Assembly: GCA_947493695.1 (NCBI GenBank) | Contig: CANLSF010000004.1 | Coordinates: forward strand, 124,001-188,000 | Direction of reading: 5' to 3' | DNA from: an uncultured Kiloniellaceae bacterium | Lineage (GTDB): Bacteria > Pseudomonadota > Alphaproteobacteria > Kiloniellales > Kiloniellaceae | Length of the DNA stretch: 64,000 nucleotides | In this document: in pieces, positions 50,862 to 57,523 of the stretch | How the letters are laid out: every line of letters begins with the position of its first letter | Numbering within the stretch: position 1 is the first letter of the stretch | Made by a program: the position numbers and the translations under genes | The notes under the pieces: model-generated | Database searches by the model: none | Told to the model about the DNA's origin: nothing | Seen by the model: only the letters and a program-made list of their open reading frames with translations

Positions 50862-51440
50862 TCAGGCTTCGGAGGCGGCCACGGCTGCAGTGCGGGCTGC
50901 CGCAGCGATCCCGCTCGCGATATCCGGGTTTGCTACGGCGCGTGAAAGTGTCAGCCCGCCGATCAGGGTGCTCAGCATCGCCCAGGCCCGGGCGTGCCGG
51001 GCCTCTTTTGCGTCCCCGCCCAAACCATCGGCAATCAGACCCACAATTCGTTTCATTTTCGTTTCATAGGCGGTGTGCATAGCGGGATCAGCCCGTGCAA
51101 CTTCGGGTGACAATGTTGTCATCGCACAGCCGCAGGCAAGATCATTACGATGCGCCTCACCCAGATAATAGTCGGCGAAAGCACCAACCCAATCAGGTCC
51201 ATATTCCTTTTGAAAATTCGGTATGCTTTCAATCACCTCATCCATCCCAGCTGCCAGCGCTGCTTCAAACGCGCCGTCCTTTGATCCGAAATGAGCATAA
51301 AAGGCGCCTGAGGTCACGCCGGCGGCCTTGGCAATACCGTCAACTCCGGTGCCCGCATAACCACTACTTCTGAAGCTCTGGCTTGCAGCGTCCAGAATAC
51401 GCGCCCTGGTTTGCTCTTTCTTTGTTGGGGACGGCGCCAT
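50862..51440 (-). CDS. TetR/AcrR family transcriptional regulator
   Basis: This 192-residue repressor-type protein has an N-terminal helix-turn-helix (about residues 10-55: TRARILDAASQSFRSSGYAG and GIAKAAGVTSGAFYAHFGSK). The C-terminal ligand-binding domain contains a cysteine pair (LACGCAMTTL, about 104-108), which could act as a redox or electrophile sensor. It is divergent from the YdhR-like gene. Three copies of the same operator-like sequence lie between the two genes, indicating joint repression. Confidence 0.92.
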   Translation of the reverse strand: MAPSPTKKEQTRARILDAASQSFRSSGYAGTGVDGIAKAAGVTSGAFYAHFGSKDGAFEAALAAGMDEVIESIPNFQKEYGPDWVGAFADYYLGEAHRNDLACGCAMTTLSPEVARADPAMHTAYETKMKRIVGLIADGLGGDAKEARHARAWAMLSTLIGGLTLSRAVANPDIASGIAAAARTAAVAASEA

Positions 51441-51461
51441 CGACTCTCCTTTCAGTTATTT

Positions 51462-51530
51462 ATAGTGATCGTTATTTTTTAGGTTGACGATATAGTGATC
51501 GTTATATAAAGAATATATAGTGATCGTTAT
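51462..51530. promoter_or_regulatory. Triple operator for the TetR regulator
   Basis: The 14-mer ATAGTGATCGTTAT occurs three times in direct orientation at 51462-51475, 51492-51505 and 51517-51530. Each copy is an imperfect palindrome (10 of 14 positions) centred on GATC. Copy starts are 30 and 25 bp apart, close to whole helical turns. They fill the divergent promoter region, and no other place in the window shows this sequence. Confidence 0.8.
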
Positions 51531-51593
51531 ATATTGAACTCTACCGCGACGCAACCGATGAAACCGGGGGCCGCGGCAAGAAAGCAGGGCCAG

Positions 51594-52376
51594 ATGAAAC
51601 ACCAGACAAAGCCGCAGGTCGAAAAAGGGATCAGCCGCCGCAAAATCATAGCGGTCACGGTTGCAGCTGTGACGACCGCCAAGCTCGCACCCGGCGGTAA
51701 ACTGGCGATGGCCGGTACCGTAATCAAAAATGGAGAAAATCAAATGATCCCCAAAGCATTCGTCTACACCGAACTGCAAATTTCTGTGCCGTTCGACAAA
51801 GTGCCGTGGCAGGAGCTTAACGGCCAGATCGCCAATGAGCCGGGTTTCCTCAACAAAACCTGGTTCTCGGGGGTCGGGAACAACTCGGTTGGTGGCATCT
51901 ACAGCTTTGATAGTGTTGAGGCTGCTCAGCATTATTGCACCAGCTTTTTCCCCGCAGTCGCCAGGGAATTTGGCGTCGCTCAAACAACCCGGGTCTTCGA
52001 TGCAGGCGTCGTTGCGGATGCGAGCCGCGATATCGGGGCACCGCATTTTGGGGCGGTCCCGGCACGGAGCCCTGGGGCTTTTGTCTACACCGAGGTGCAG
52101 GTCAATGTCCCTTTTGAAAAAGCCCCGTGGCAGGATCGTAACCCTGTCCTGAAGCAGCAGAATGGATTGATTTCCAAGCTTTGGCTGAGTGGACTTAATA
52201 CCAATACGCTCGGCGGGGTTGATGCGTTCGATACTGTGGAAAATGCGCAAGCTTTCGCAGTTGATGATTTCCCGAAAACCGCGGCGAAGCTGAATGCGGC
52301 CTTCTATACGCGTGTGTTTGATGCAAACCTCGCCGAGGCAGCAAGCCGTGGGCTCCAGTCCCCATATTACGTCTGA
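51594..52376 (+). CDS. Tat-exported protein with two tandem YdhR-like (dimeric alpha/beta-barrel) domains
   Basis: It is 260 residues from the ATG at 51594, which has GCAGGG upstream. An in-frame TTG at 51534 would start only 4 bp after the third operator, so it is rejected. A twin-arginine motif (SRRKII) and an alanine-rich hydrophobic stretch form the signal (about residues 14-40). Two homologous halves follow. Each starts with AFVYTE(L/V)Q and contains VPF(D/E)K.PWQ, then a W..SG..N...GG segment, then TRVFDA. The pattern resembles YdhR-type putative monooxygenases, small cofactor-less proteins that are normally single-domain. Export is inferred from the signal. Substrate unknown. Confidence 0.72.
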   Translation: MKHQTKPQVEKGISRRKIIAVTVAAVTTAKLAPGGKLAMAGTVIKNGENQMIPKAFVYTELQISVPFDKVPWQELNGQIANEPGFLNKTWFSGVGNNSVGGIYSFDSVEAAQHYCTSFFPAVAREFGVAQTTRVFDAGVVADASRDIGAPHFGAVPARSPGAFVYTEVQVNVPFEKAPWQDRNPVLKQQNGLISKLWLSGLNTNTLGGVDAFDTVENAQAFAVDDFPKTAAKLNAAFYTRVFDANLAEAASRGLQSPYYV

Positions 52377-52572
52377 TCTGAGCGGGAAATGGCCCGAGGG
52401 GGCTAATTCTCGACGATATCGTCGTCAGCTACGACAGCGGTTTGAGCCGCGGAACTGCTTCAAAAAAAACATCAAAATATGCCGTTGGCCTGGAATGCCG
52501 GGCCAGCGCAGGGACGACGACACCCTTACGACACCCTTACTTCTCAATCCACCTAACGCAAAGGACAAAGAC
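52377..52572. other. Intergenic region with palindrome and tandem repeat
   Basis: It holds a perfect 14 bp palindrome CGACGATATCGTCG (52411-52424) and two tandem copies of CGACACCCTTA (52518-52539). A longer reading frame crosses the region into the next gene but has no codon bias or start signal, so the spacer is taken as non-coding. The palindrome could be an operator for the downstream gene. Confidence 0.45.
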
Positions 52573-53058
52573 ATGATCCGACTATCTCTCACTGGGCTGA
52601 CCATCGCTGCTGCTATTGCAGTTTCGGGATTCTCAGGGGCCCATGCCGAAGGCGAAAGCTGTTCACCTATCGGCGGCGTCGCAATCCCTAACTTCTTCGC
52701 AGAAGGTGAAGGCAATCCCATCATTATTTCCGCCGCGTTGACGGGCAGTGTGCAAAACGCAGCAGGAAAAATCACCGCTCAGCGCGAAACGCCCACGGGC
52801 CTCGAAATGGATATGGAGCACTATTTTGGCCGCGACGATGGCGGCGCGTTCCAGACCAAAGATCTTGGAATTTTGACAGCTGTGCCGGGCAAACCCGGAC
52901 GCTTCATGATTGAGATCACCTATCACATCCAAGATGGTACCTCACGCGGTACGATGAAAGGTGCCAAGGGTTCTTTCAACAGCTACGGCCTGGTTGACTT
53001 GCGGGACCCTAACAACCTTCAAGGCCTGGTCCGCTACAGCGGCGAGATCTGTCATTAA
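52573..53058 (+). CDS. Hypothetical secreted protein
   Basis: This 161-residue protein starts at the ATG at 52573, which follows AAGGACAAAG. The N-terminus is a clear Sec signal peptide (LTGLTIAAAIAVSGFSGAHA, cleavage near residue 24). The mature part has two cysteines (near residues 28 and 160) that could pair, and no helices. It looks like an all-beta fold rich in glycine and threonine (for example GTSRGTMKGAKGSFNSYGLV near the end). No family recognised. It sits between the YdhR-like and glyoxalase genes, in the same direction. Confidence 0.7.
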   Translation: MIRLSLTGLTIAAAIAVSGFSGAHAEGESCSPIGGVAIPNFFAEGEGNPIIISAALTGSVQNAAGKITAQRETPTGLEMDMEHYFGRDDGGAFQTKDLGILTAVPGKPGRFMIEITYHIQDGTSRGTMKGAKGSFNSYGLVDLRDPNNLQGLVRYSGEICH

Positions 53059-53135
53059 GCCCAAGTTGCTTTCTCTCGCCAACAAGCCGGGCGTCGTGGC
53101 TTGTCGGCAGCTTACATCTCGCAAGGACAATTCGA

Positions 53136-53564
53136 ATGACCAAACAAACCAGCCTTGCTACAGGCATTCTTTACACAATGCTGCGTGTGGGCGAGCTTGA
53201 TCGCTCGATAGCTTTTTACCGGGACGCTTTGGGTATGCATGAGATGCGGCGCGAGACATTCCCCGAAGGCCGTTTCACCCTGGTTTTTATGGGATACGGC
53301 GAAAACTCATCGGCCCCCACGATTGAATTGACATGGAACTGGGACGAAACCAGTTATCAGCACGGTAACGCTTATGGCCACATCGCGCTTGAAGTCTCAG
53401 ATATCTATGCGGCCTGCGAGCGTCTGACAAAGATGGGCGTAAAGCTGACCAGAGCCCCCGGGCCAATGAAATTCGCACCAGTGGAGACGGGAGAAAAGGA
53501 ACTCGTCGCGTTTGTTGAGGATCCCGATGGATACAACATCGAGTTGATCGGAGCTGCTAAGTAG
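53136..53564 (+). CDS. Lactoylglutathione lyase-like VOC protein (second GloA)
   Basis: It has 142 residues and is clearly a paralogue of the glyoxalase at 36553, sharing YTMLRVGELDRSIAFY, IELTWNWDE, YGHIALEVSDIYAACERL and EDPDGYNIELI. The metal ligands (two His, two Glu) are kept. It has a five-to-six residue insertion before the last strand (KFAPVETGEKE) and an N-terminal extension of about ten residues. It probably detoxifies a 2-oxoaldehyde hemithioacetal. It is in the TetR-linked gene group. Confidence 0.88.
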   Translation: MTKQTSLATGILYTMLRVGELDRSIAFYRDALGMHEMRRETFPEGRFTLVFMGYGENSSAPTIELTWNWDETSYQHGNAYGHIALEVSDIYAACERLTKMGVKLTRAPGPMKFAPVETGEKELVAFVEDPDGYNIELIGAAK

Positions 53565-53706
53565 CACGTGAAGTTGGGGCTCTCCCCCGCACGCGGAGTC
53601 TCACTTCTCGATCTACCCGATCCACGTCAGACCGATCAATACAAAACCCGTGACCGGGTTAATATATGCTGAAAATATGCGGTTTGGTACAGAGTGAAAG
53701 GTTCAA

Positions 53707-54162
53707 ATGATGCCGACACAAAGCCCCCCATTCATTCAGAAAATCAAGGGAGGCTGCCTTTGCGGAGCAGTCTCATTCGAGGTCGTCAACGCGTTCGAAA
53801 AACTCTTTCTCTGTAGCTGTGATCAGTGCCGCCAGATCACCGGGTCGGCTTTCGCATCGAACCTCTTCGTGAGCCTCGAAGGCTTCGAATGGCTCGGGGG
53901 CGCCGGCGATATTATCAAGTACCAGGTGCCGGGGCGGGATATCTCCAAGTCGTTCTGCCGGGTCTGCGGGTCCGGCGTTCCCTGGGCAAATGGTAACGGA
54001 ACAAAGATGATCGTTCCGGCTGGATCTCTGAGCGAAGCGCCTGACGTTGCCGAACGGGTCAGAATATTTGCCTCAGAGCAACCTTCATGGGCGTCGGGCT
54101 TGGAGCAGGTCTCCGCCCACGCGGCGTTCCCGGAGAGTCCGAGATCGGAGCCTAAGCGTTAA
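53707..54162 (+). CDS. GFA family zinc protein (Mss4-like / glutathione-dependent formaldehyde-activating type)
   Basis: This 151-residue protein of the CENP-V/GFA fold has zinc ligands in GGCLCGAVSFEV (about 14-25), LCSCDQCRQITGSA (about 38-51) and SFCRVCGSGVPW (about 81-92). Some family members bind glutathione and promote formaldehyde adduct formation, while most are uncharacterised. Two adjacent ATGs (53707 and 53710) are possible. A small inverted repeat AACCCG/CGGGTT lies at 53645-53660 upstream. Confidence 0.88.
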   Translation: MMPTQSPPFIQKIKGGCLCGAVSFEVVNAFEKLFLCSCDQCRQITGSAFASNLFVSLEGFEWLGGAGDIIKYQVPGRDISKSFCRVCGSGVPWANGNGTKMIVPAGSLSEAPDVAERVRIFASEQPSWASGLEQVSAHAAFPESPRSEPKR

Positions 54163-54208
54163 AACCCCTGACGACGGATAAGAGCGCAATAATCAGATTG
54201 GAGAAATC

Positions 54209-54546
54209 ATGATCACCTGTCACGTGACCTCCAAGATTGACCCTGCCCAAATCGAGAACTTTGAGGCTTGTGCCAAAGCATGGATCTCTCTTGTAGAGCT
54301 ATTTGGTGGCACGCATCATGGATACTTCCTACCACACGAAGGGCCGAATGACCTGGCTTTGCGGCATTTTCATTCCCATCTCGGGCTGCTTACGAAACCT
54401 ATCGGACAGAAAGCGCAGCCGATTCAGACTGCATCGCGGCATATGATTTTGCCTTAAGAACCAAGTGCATCCTGCGGTACGACAGACATTTCCTCCGACC
54501 TGTTCTGGACAGTGAAATATCAGCTATTCTTGATCAGCAGGCTTAG
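54209..54546 (+). pseudogene. NIPSNAP family protein, broken by a one-base frameshift
   Basis: The first frame (from the ATG at 54209) starts like a NIPSNAP protein, with WISLVELFGGTHHGYFLPHE and then PNDLAL. After about residue 52 it leaves the family pattern and ends at 54457. From about 54366 another frame continues the family: FSFPSRAAYETYRTESAADS, then AYDFALRTKCILRYDRHF, ending at TAG 54544-54546. Adding one base near 54361-54366 gives a protein of about 112 residues, the family size. Either the gene is inactivated or the sequence has a one-base error. Function of the family is poorly defined. Confidence 0.82.
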
Positions 54547-54700
54547 CGCGGCTTCTACCGGCCAGGGAGCAAGTTGCAGTATCTGCAGCAATTGCCAACT
54601 TCAGCTGCGCGCAGAACGACACCGGGGCGCTCGCGTTTCTGCCCGTCGCTGGCATGCTGTTCGAGTAATTCGCTTATGAGGCCGGGAAGGGATAATGTTG

Positions 54701-55054
54701 CTATCTGTCATCTAGAGCCTCCTTCGGTAGGTTCTTCGCCCAGCGTTTCGACCAGTCGCCAAAGGGGTGGAGCAACGCGAAGAGTTCCTGCCCTGTGCCG
54801 GTGAGCTGGTAGCCGGAGTCTCCACGCGCAAGAACGCCGCTTTCTTTCAGTTCTTTCAAGCGCTTGTTCAGCACCGTTGGCGATACGCTTTCGCAGCTCT
54901 CCTGCAGCTGGCGAAAGGTCATGGGTCCGTCAGAGAGCTGCCAGATCACACCGAGCGCCCAGCTTCGGCCCAGCAGGTCGAAGAGGGCCATAATGGGTTT
55001 TCCCGTTTTGGAGCCTCGAACGGGAGATCCGGGCCGGGGGACGCGTGCTGACAT
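54701..55054 (-). CDS. HxlR family transcriptional regulator
   Basis: This 117-residue winged helix protein of the HxlR (MarR-like) family has DLLGRSWALGVIWQLSDGPM, then FRQLQESCESVSPTVLNKRLKEL (recognition helix), then the wing with GYQLTGTGQELFALL. HxlR proteins often respond to aldehydes or other electrophiles. It is divergent from the EamA transporter, and GTAGCA/TGCTAC half sites lie between them. The upstream tail (about 20 residues) is basic. Confidence 0.9.
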   Translation of the reverse strand: MSARVPRPGSPVRGSKTGKPIMALFDLLGRSWALGVIWQLSDGPMTFRQLQESCESVSPTVLNKRLKELKESGVLARGDSGYQLTGTGQELFALLHPFGDWSKRWAKNLPKEALDDR

Positions 55055-55081
55055 CGCATATCACCTCTTGCTATCTTTTAT

Positions 55082-55112
55082 GTAGCATACTATTGCTACT
55101 CTTTACGTAGCA
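55082..55112. promoter_or_regulatory. Candidate HxlR operator
   Basis: GTAGCA-N6-TGCTAC (55082-55099) is a perfect inverted repeat. A third GTAGCA follows at 55107-55112. They lie in the 76 bp gap between the divergent HxlR and EamA genes, where a shared operator is expected. Confidence 0.65.
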
Positions 55113-55130
55113 ATTTCGAGAGACCTTGTC

Positions 55131-56021
55131 ATGCTCGTTCTTCCGGCTTTTGCGGCGCTCGCAGCCTCTTCGGGTTGGGCCGCCGGTATCGTGCTGGCGC
55201 AGAGGCCGGCGCGTATGCTCGGCGCATTTGAGTTCACCCGTATCCAGCTGATCGCCTGTGCAGCCATTCTGGGCGGTCTTTGCAGCCTGCTGGGCTATTG
55301 GCCTTCGGTTGCCTGGAGCCATTGGCCGTCATTCCTGGTCAGTATTTTCTTCGGGATCATCCTGGGTAATCTGGCGATGATCGAGTGTCTGCGCCGTGGA
55401 GGTCCGAGACGAACCGAGCTTCTGTTGTCGTTAAAGGCACCCCTTGTGGCCGCCATGGCCTTTATGTGGCTCGGCGAAACACCCTCTATCACAGACTTGC
55501 TGGGTGCCGGCGTCGCGCTTTTCGGGGTCGCTCTGGCGATCTTCTTTGGCGATAACGAGAAATCCGAAAGCGATGAAGTCAGTGGCTCCATCGGCAGCAT
55601 CATTGCACTTGGCGTGACGGCCACGGCGCTCCAGGGCCTGGGGTTTCTGGTCATGAAACCGGCCATGCTGGCAGGGACCGAGCCCTTGGCGGCCTCAGCG
55701 ATCCGTCTGCTCGGGGCGGCCTTCATAATTTCGGTTTTCGCGCTCTGGCCCGCGAGGATTTTGCGTTCCCGGGCCAGAGTGACACCGCATCTGCTGGGAC
55801 GGACGATCCTGCCGGGCTTTATCGGTTATGGAGTCTCGTCCTCGCTGCTGCTCTATGCCTTTGCCAATATCGATGCAGGGATTGCTGCCGTCCTGGGTTC
55901 GCTCTCGCCGGTGCTGGTTCTGCCGATCCTCTGGGTGAAGGAAGGGCAGGCGCCAAGACCCTTGGCCTGTGCAGGCGCTCTCTTCGCGGTCTTAGGAACC
56001 GCGATCATCCTTTTGATTTAG
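55131..56021 (+). CDS. EamA/DMT family transporter
   Basis: This 296-residue inner-membrane protein has ten hydrophobic segments in two homologous halves, as in the drug/metabolite transporter superfamily. The second half contains GILGSLSPV-like residues (AAVLGSLSPVLVLPILWVKEG, with the conserved P and the glutamate). Substrate unknown. It is likely controlled by the divergent HxlR regulator, and would act as an exporter of a metabolite or toxic compound. It converges on the dioxygenase gene, with 10 bp between the stops. Confidence 0.9.
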   Translation: MLVLPAFAALAASSGWAAGIVLAQRPARMLGAFEFTRIQLIACAAILGGLCSLLGYWPSVAWSHWPSFLVSIFFGIILGNLAMIECLRRGGPRRTELLLSLKAPLVAAMAFMWLGETPSITDLLGAGVALFGVALAIFFGDNEKSESDEVSGSIGSIIALGVTATALQGLGFLVMKPAMLAGTEPLAASAIRLLGAAFIISVFALWPARILRSRARVTPHLLGRTILPGFIGYGVSSSLLLYAFANIDAGIAAVLGSLSPVLVLPILWVKEGQAPRPLACAGALFAVLGTAIILLI

Positions 56022-56031
56022 CAGCCTCTTT

Positions 56032-57213
56032 TCAAGCACGCTGCCGCAGTGCCTGTTTGGCTAGCGCCTCTTTGAACTGCGCTTCAGGCCAGTTTTCGGA
56101 TAGGGCGCGGTGAAACAAGGCCTGTTGGGTTTCCGGTGCCAGACCATTCGTGGGGGGATCGCGGTCGAGGTTACTCGGGAAGGAGTAACCTTCGGCGCTG
56201 GCCGCCAGGAGTGCTGTGACTTCTGCCGCAGAAAGTTTGTTGTCCTTTTTCAGCGCCACCACGACCGGATAGAGTTTTTCGCACATCCCGCGGCGATCCA
56301 GGTTTTCCATGGCGCGACCGAAGGCCGAGGAGACCTGAAGCAGGTTGCCCATGCGCTGGATGTCCTGGCTGACGTTGGCGCCAGCCGCGTGAAAGACGGC
56401 GGGATTGAAAAAGAGGGCATCGCCCTTTGAAAGCGGCAACTGCACATATTTGGCCTCGAAGTGCGCCCGGAAATCATCCCGGCGCCAGGCGGCGTAGCCG
56501 GCACTGTAACGTTGCGAAAAGGGCAGAACCTTGGTGGGGCCGCTCTCGAGAGGCATGTCACCGTGGGCAATCGCGCCCTGAAGGGTGAGGAAGGGCGAGA
56601 GCCTGTGTACGTGCGCGGGATATTGGCGGGAAACCTCGTCGGTCTGGAAGCCCAGATGGTAATCCCGATGGGCCTCCTGCGCGGCGCCGCCAGGACGTAC
56701 GACGTTGACCTGGGCCGTCATCTGGTAGTTCGGCCCCAGCCAGGCTTCGCTGACGGCGCTGATAACGGTGTTGGAGAAATAGCGCGCAAAGACCTCCGGC
56801 GCGGCCTCGCAGAGTTTCTGGAGCGAATTCCAGATGCGGTCGTTATTGCCAGCGGTGGCGAAGTGGTCCGCACCCTTGCCGTTCGCTGCTTTTTCCCGGG
56901 AGATGATGTCGTGAAAAATGGCCGTCGCCGCATCGATACTGCTGGTATCCTCGTAGGCTTGCTTGAGCTTCAGAACACCGGACCCGTCACTAAGCACCTG
57001 CGCCCATTCGGCCATAAGGGCCCGGCGGGTGTCCGGGGCGTCCAGCATCCTGCCAAGGGAGGACATCTCGTAAACGGGGACATTTGCCTCGACGGTAGTG
57101 GCATGCGGGACCTGCGCCGCGATAAGCCTAGAGGATGTGATCGCGACGAATTCCGCCAGATCACAGTCGTCAGCGTAAAAGTAAGGCGCAGCCCGTGGGT
57201 TCTCGTGTGTCAT
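56032..57213 (-). CDS. Phytanoyl-CoA dioxygenase family protein
   Basis: This 393-residue protein matches the Fe(II)/2-oxoglutarate oxygenase family PhyH. The iron ligands are likely the His and Asp of AHRDYHLGF (about residues 178-186) and a later His in FNPAVFHAAGANVS (near 271). A typical arginine for 2-oxoglutarate is expected shortly after. The substrate cannot be read from the sequence. The gene is divergent from the DctB-like kinase, so it might belong to the catabolism of whatever the TRAP transporter imports. Confidence 0.85.
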   Translation of the reverse strand: MTHENPRAAPYFYADDCDLAEFVAITSSRLIAAQVPHATTVEANVPVYEMSSLGRMLDAPDTRRALMAEWAQVLSDGSGVLKLKQAYEDTSSIDAATAIFHDIISREKAANGKGADHFATAGNNDRIWNSLQKLCEAAPEVFARYFSNTVISAVSEAWLGPNYQMTAQVNVVRPGGAAQEAHRDYHLGFQTDEVSRQYPAHVHRLSPFLTLQGAIAHGDMPLESGPTKVLPFSQRYSAGYAAWRRDDFRAHFEAKYVQLPLSKGDALFFNPAVFHAAGANVSQDIQRMGNLLQVSSAFGRAMENLDRRGMCEKLYPVVVALKKDNKLSAAEVTALLAASAEGYSFPSNLDRDPPTNGLAPETQQALFHRALSENWPEAQFKEALAKQALRQRA

Positions 57214-57523
57214 AACGGACCTTCCGATTCTCTGTCTTTGAAAAATCTAGCAGGAAAGAACGCGAGGATCGCGCTGAATGTGAAGCTGAAGCTGTAACGT
57301 TTCAAGACTGCCGTTATTGGATCAACGCGAATATATTGCCAATTTGCCGGAGCGCCCTAAATTCCCAGCTTTCTTAAGGGCTTCCGTTCCGAGTTCACCT
57401 TCGCAGGTACAGGTCAGGCACCTCTTGCCCTGCGGAAATCCGCAGAAACATCCAACCGATGCCATCCGGACCCATTTACACATAGCACCGTCCCGTATCA
57501 AAGTGCCCTGCAAGGAGAAAGCA
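57214..57523. other. 310 bp divergent control region before the sensor kinase
   Basis: This is the spacer between the dioxygenase gene (minus) and the sensor kinase gene (plus). It contains the inverted repeat at 57429-57445 that recurs before the TAXI gene. An ORF extends in frame through the region into the kinase gene from 57317, but its composition is not protein-like and it ignores the good ribosome-binding site near 57512. No sigma-54 promoter (GG-N10-GC) was found. Confidence 0.55.
57429..57445. promoter_or_regulatory. Shared inverted-repeat operator, copy 1 (kinase-regulator operon)
   Basis: CCTGCGGAAATCCGCAG contains 7 bp arms CTGCGGA and TCCGCAG around AA. The same 17 bases recur at 60689-60705 before the TAXI gene. 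It lies 79 bp upstream of the kinase start. It is the best candidate for the binding site of the downstream response regulator (inference). Confidence 0.7.

Noticed and set aside
52294-52572. In-frame extension of the secreted orphan protein
   Set aside because: It overlaps the end of the YdhR-like gene and would hide the clean signal peptide starting at 52573.
54574-54804. A 76-codon plus-strand ORF between the NIPSNAP remnant and HxlR
   Set aside because: It runs antisense into the HxlR gene, has no family likeness and no ribosome-binding site.
57317-57523. In-frame N-terminal extension of the sensor kinase (69 residues)
   Set aside because: A GTG with a strong AAGGAG site lies at 57524 just before the first transmembrane helix. 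The extension covers the shared operator and is not protein-like.
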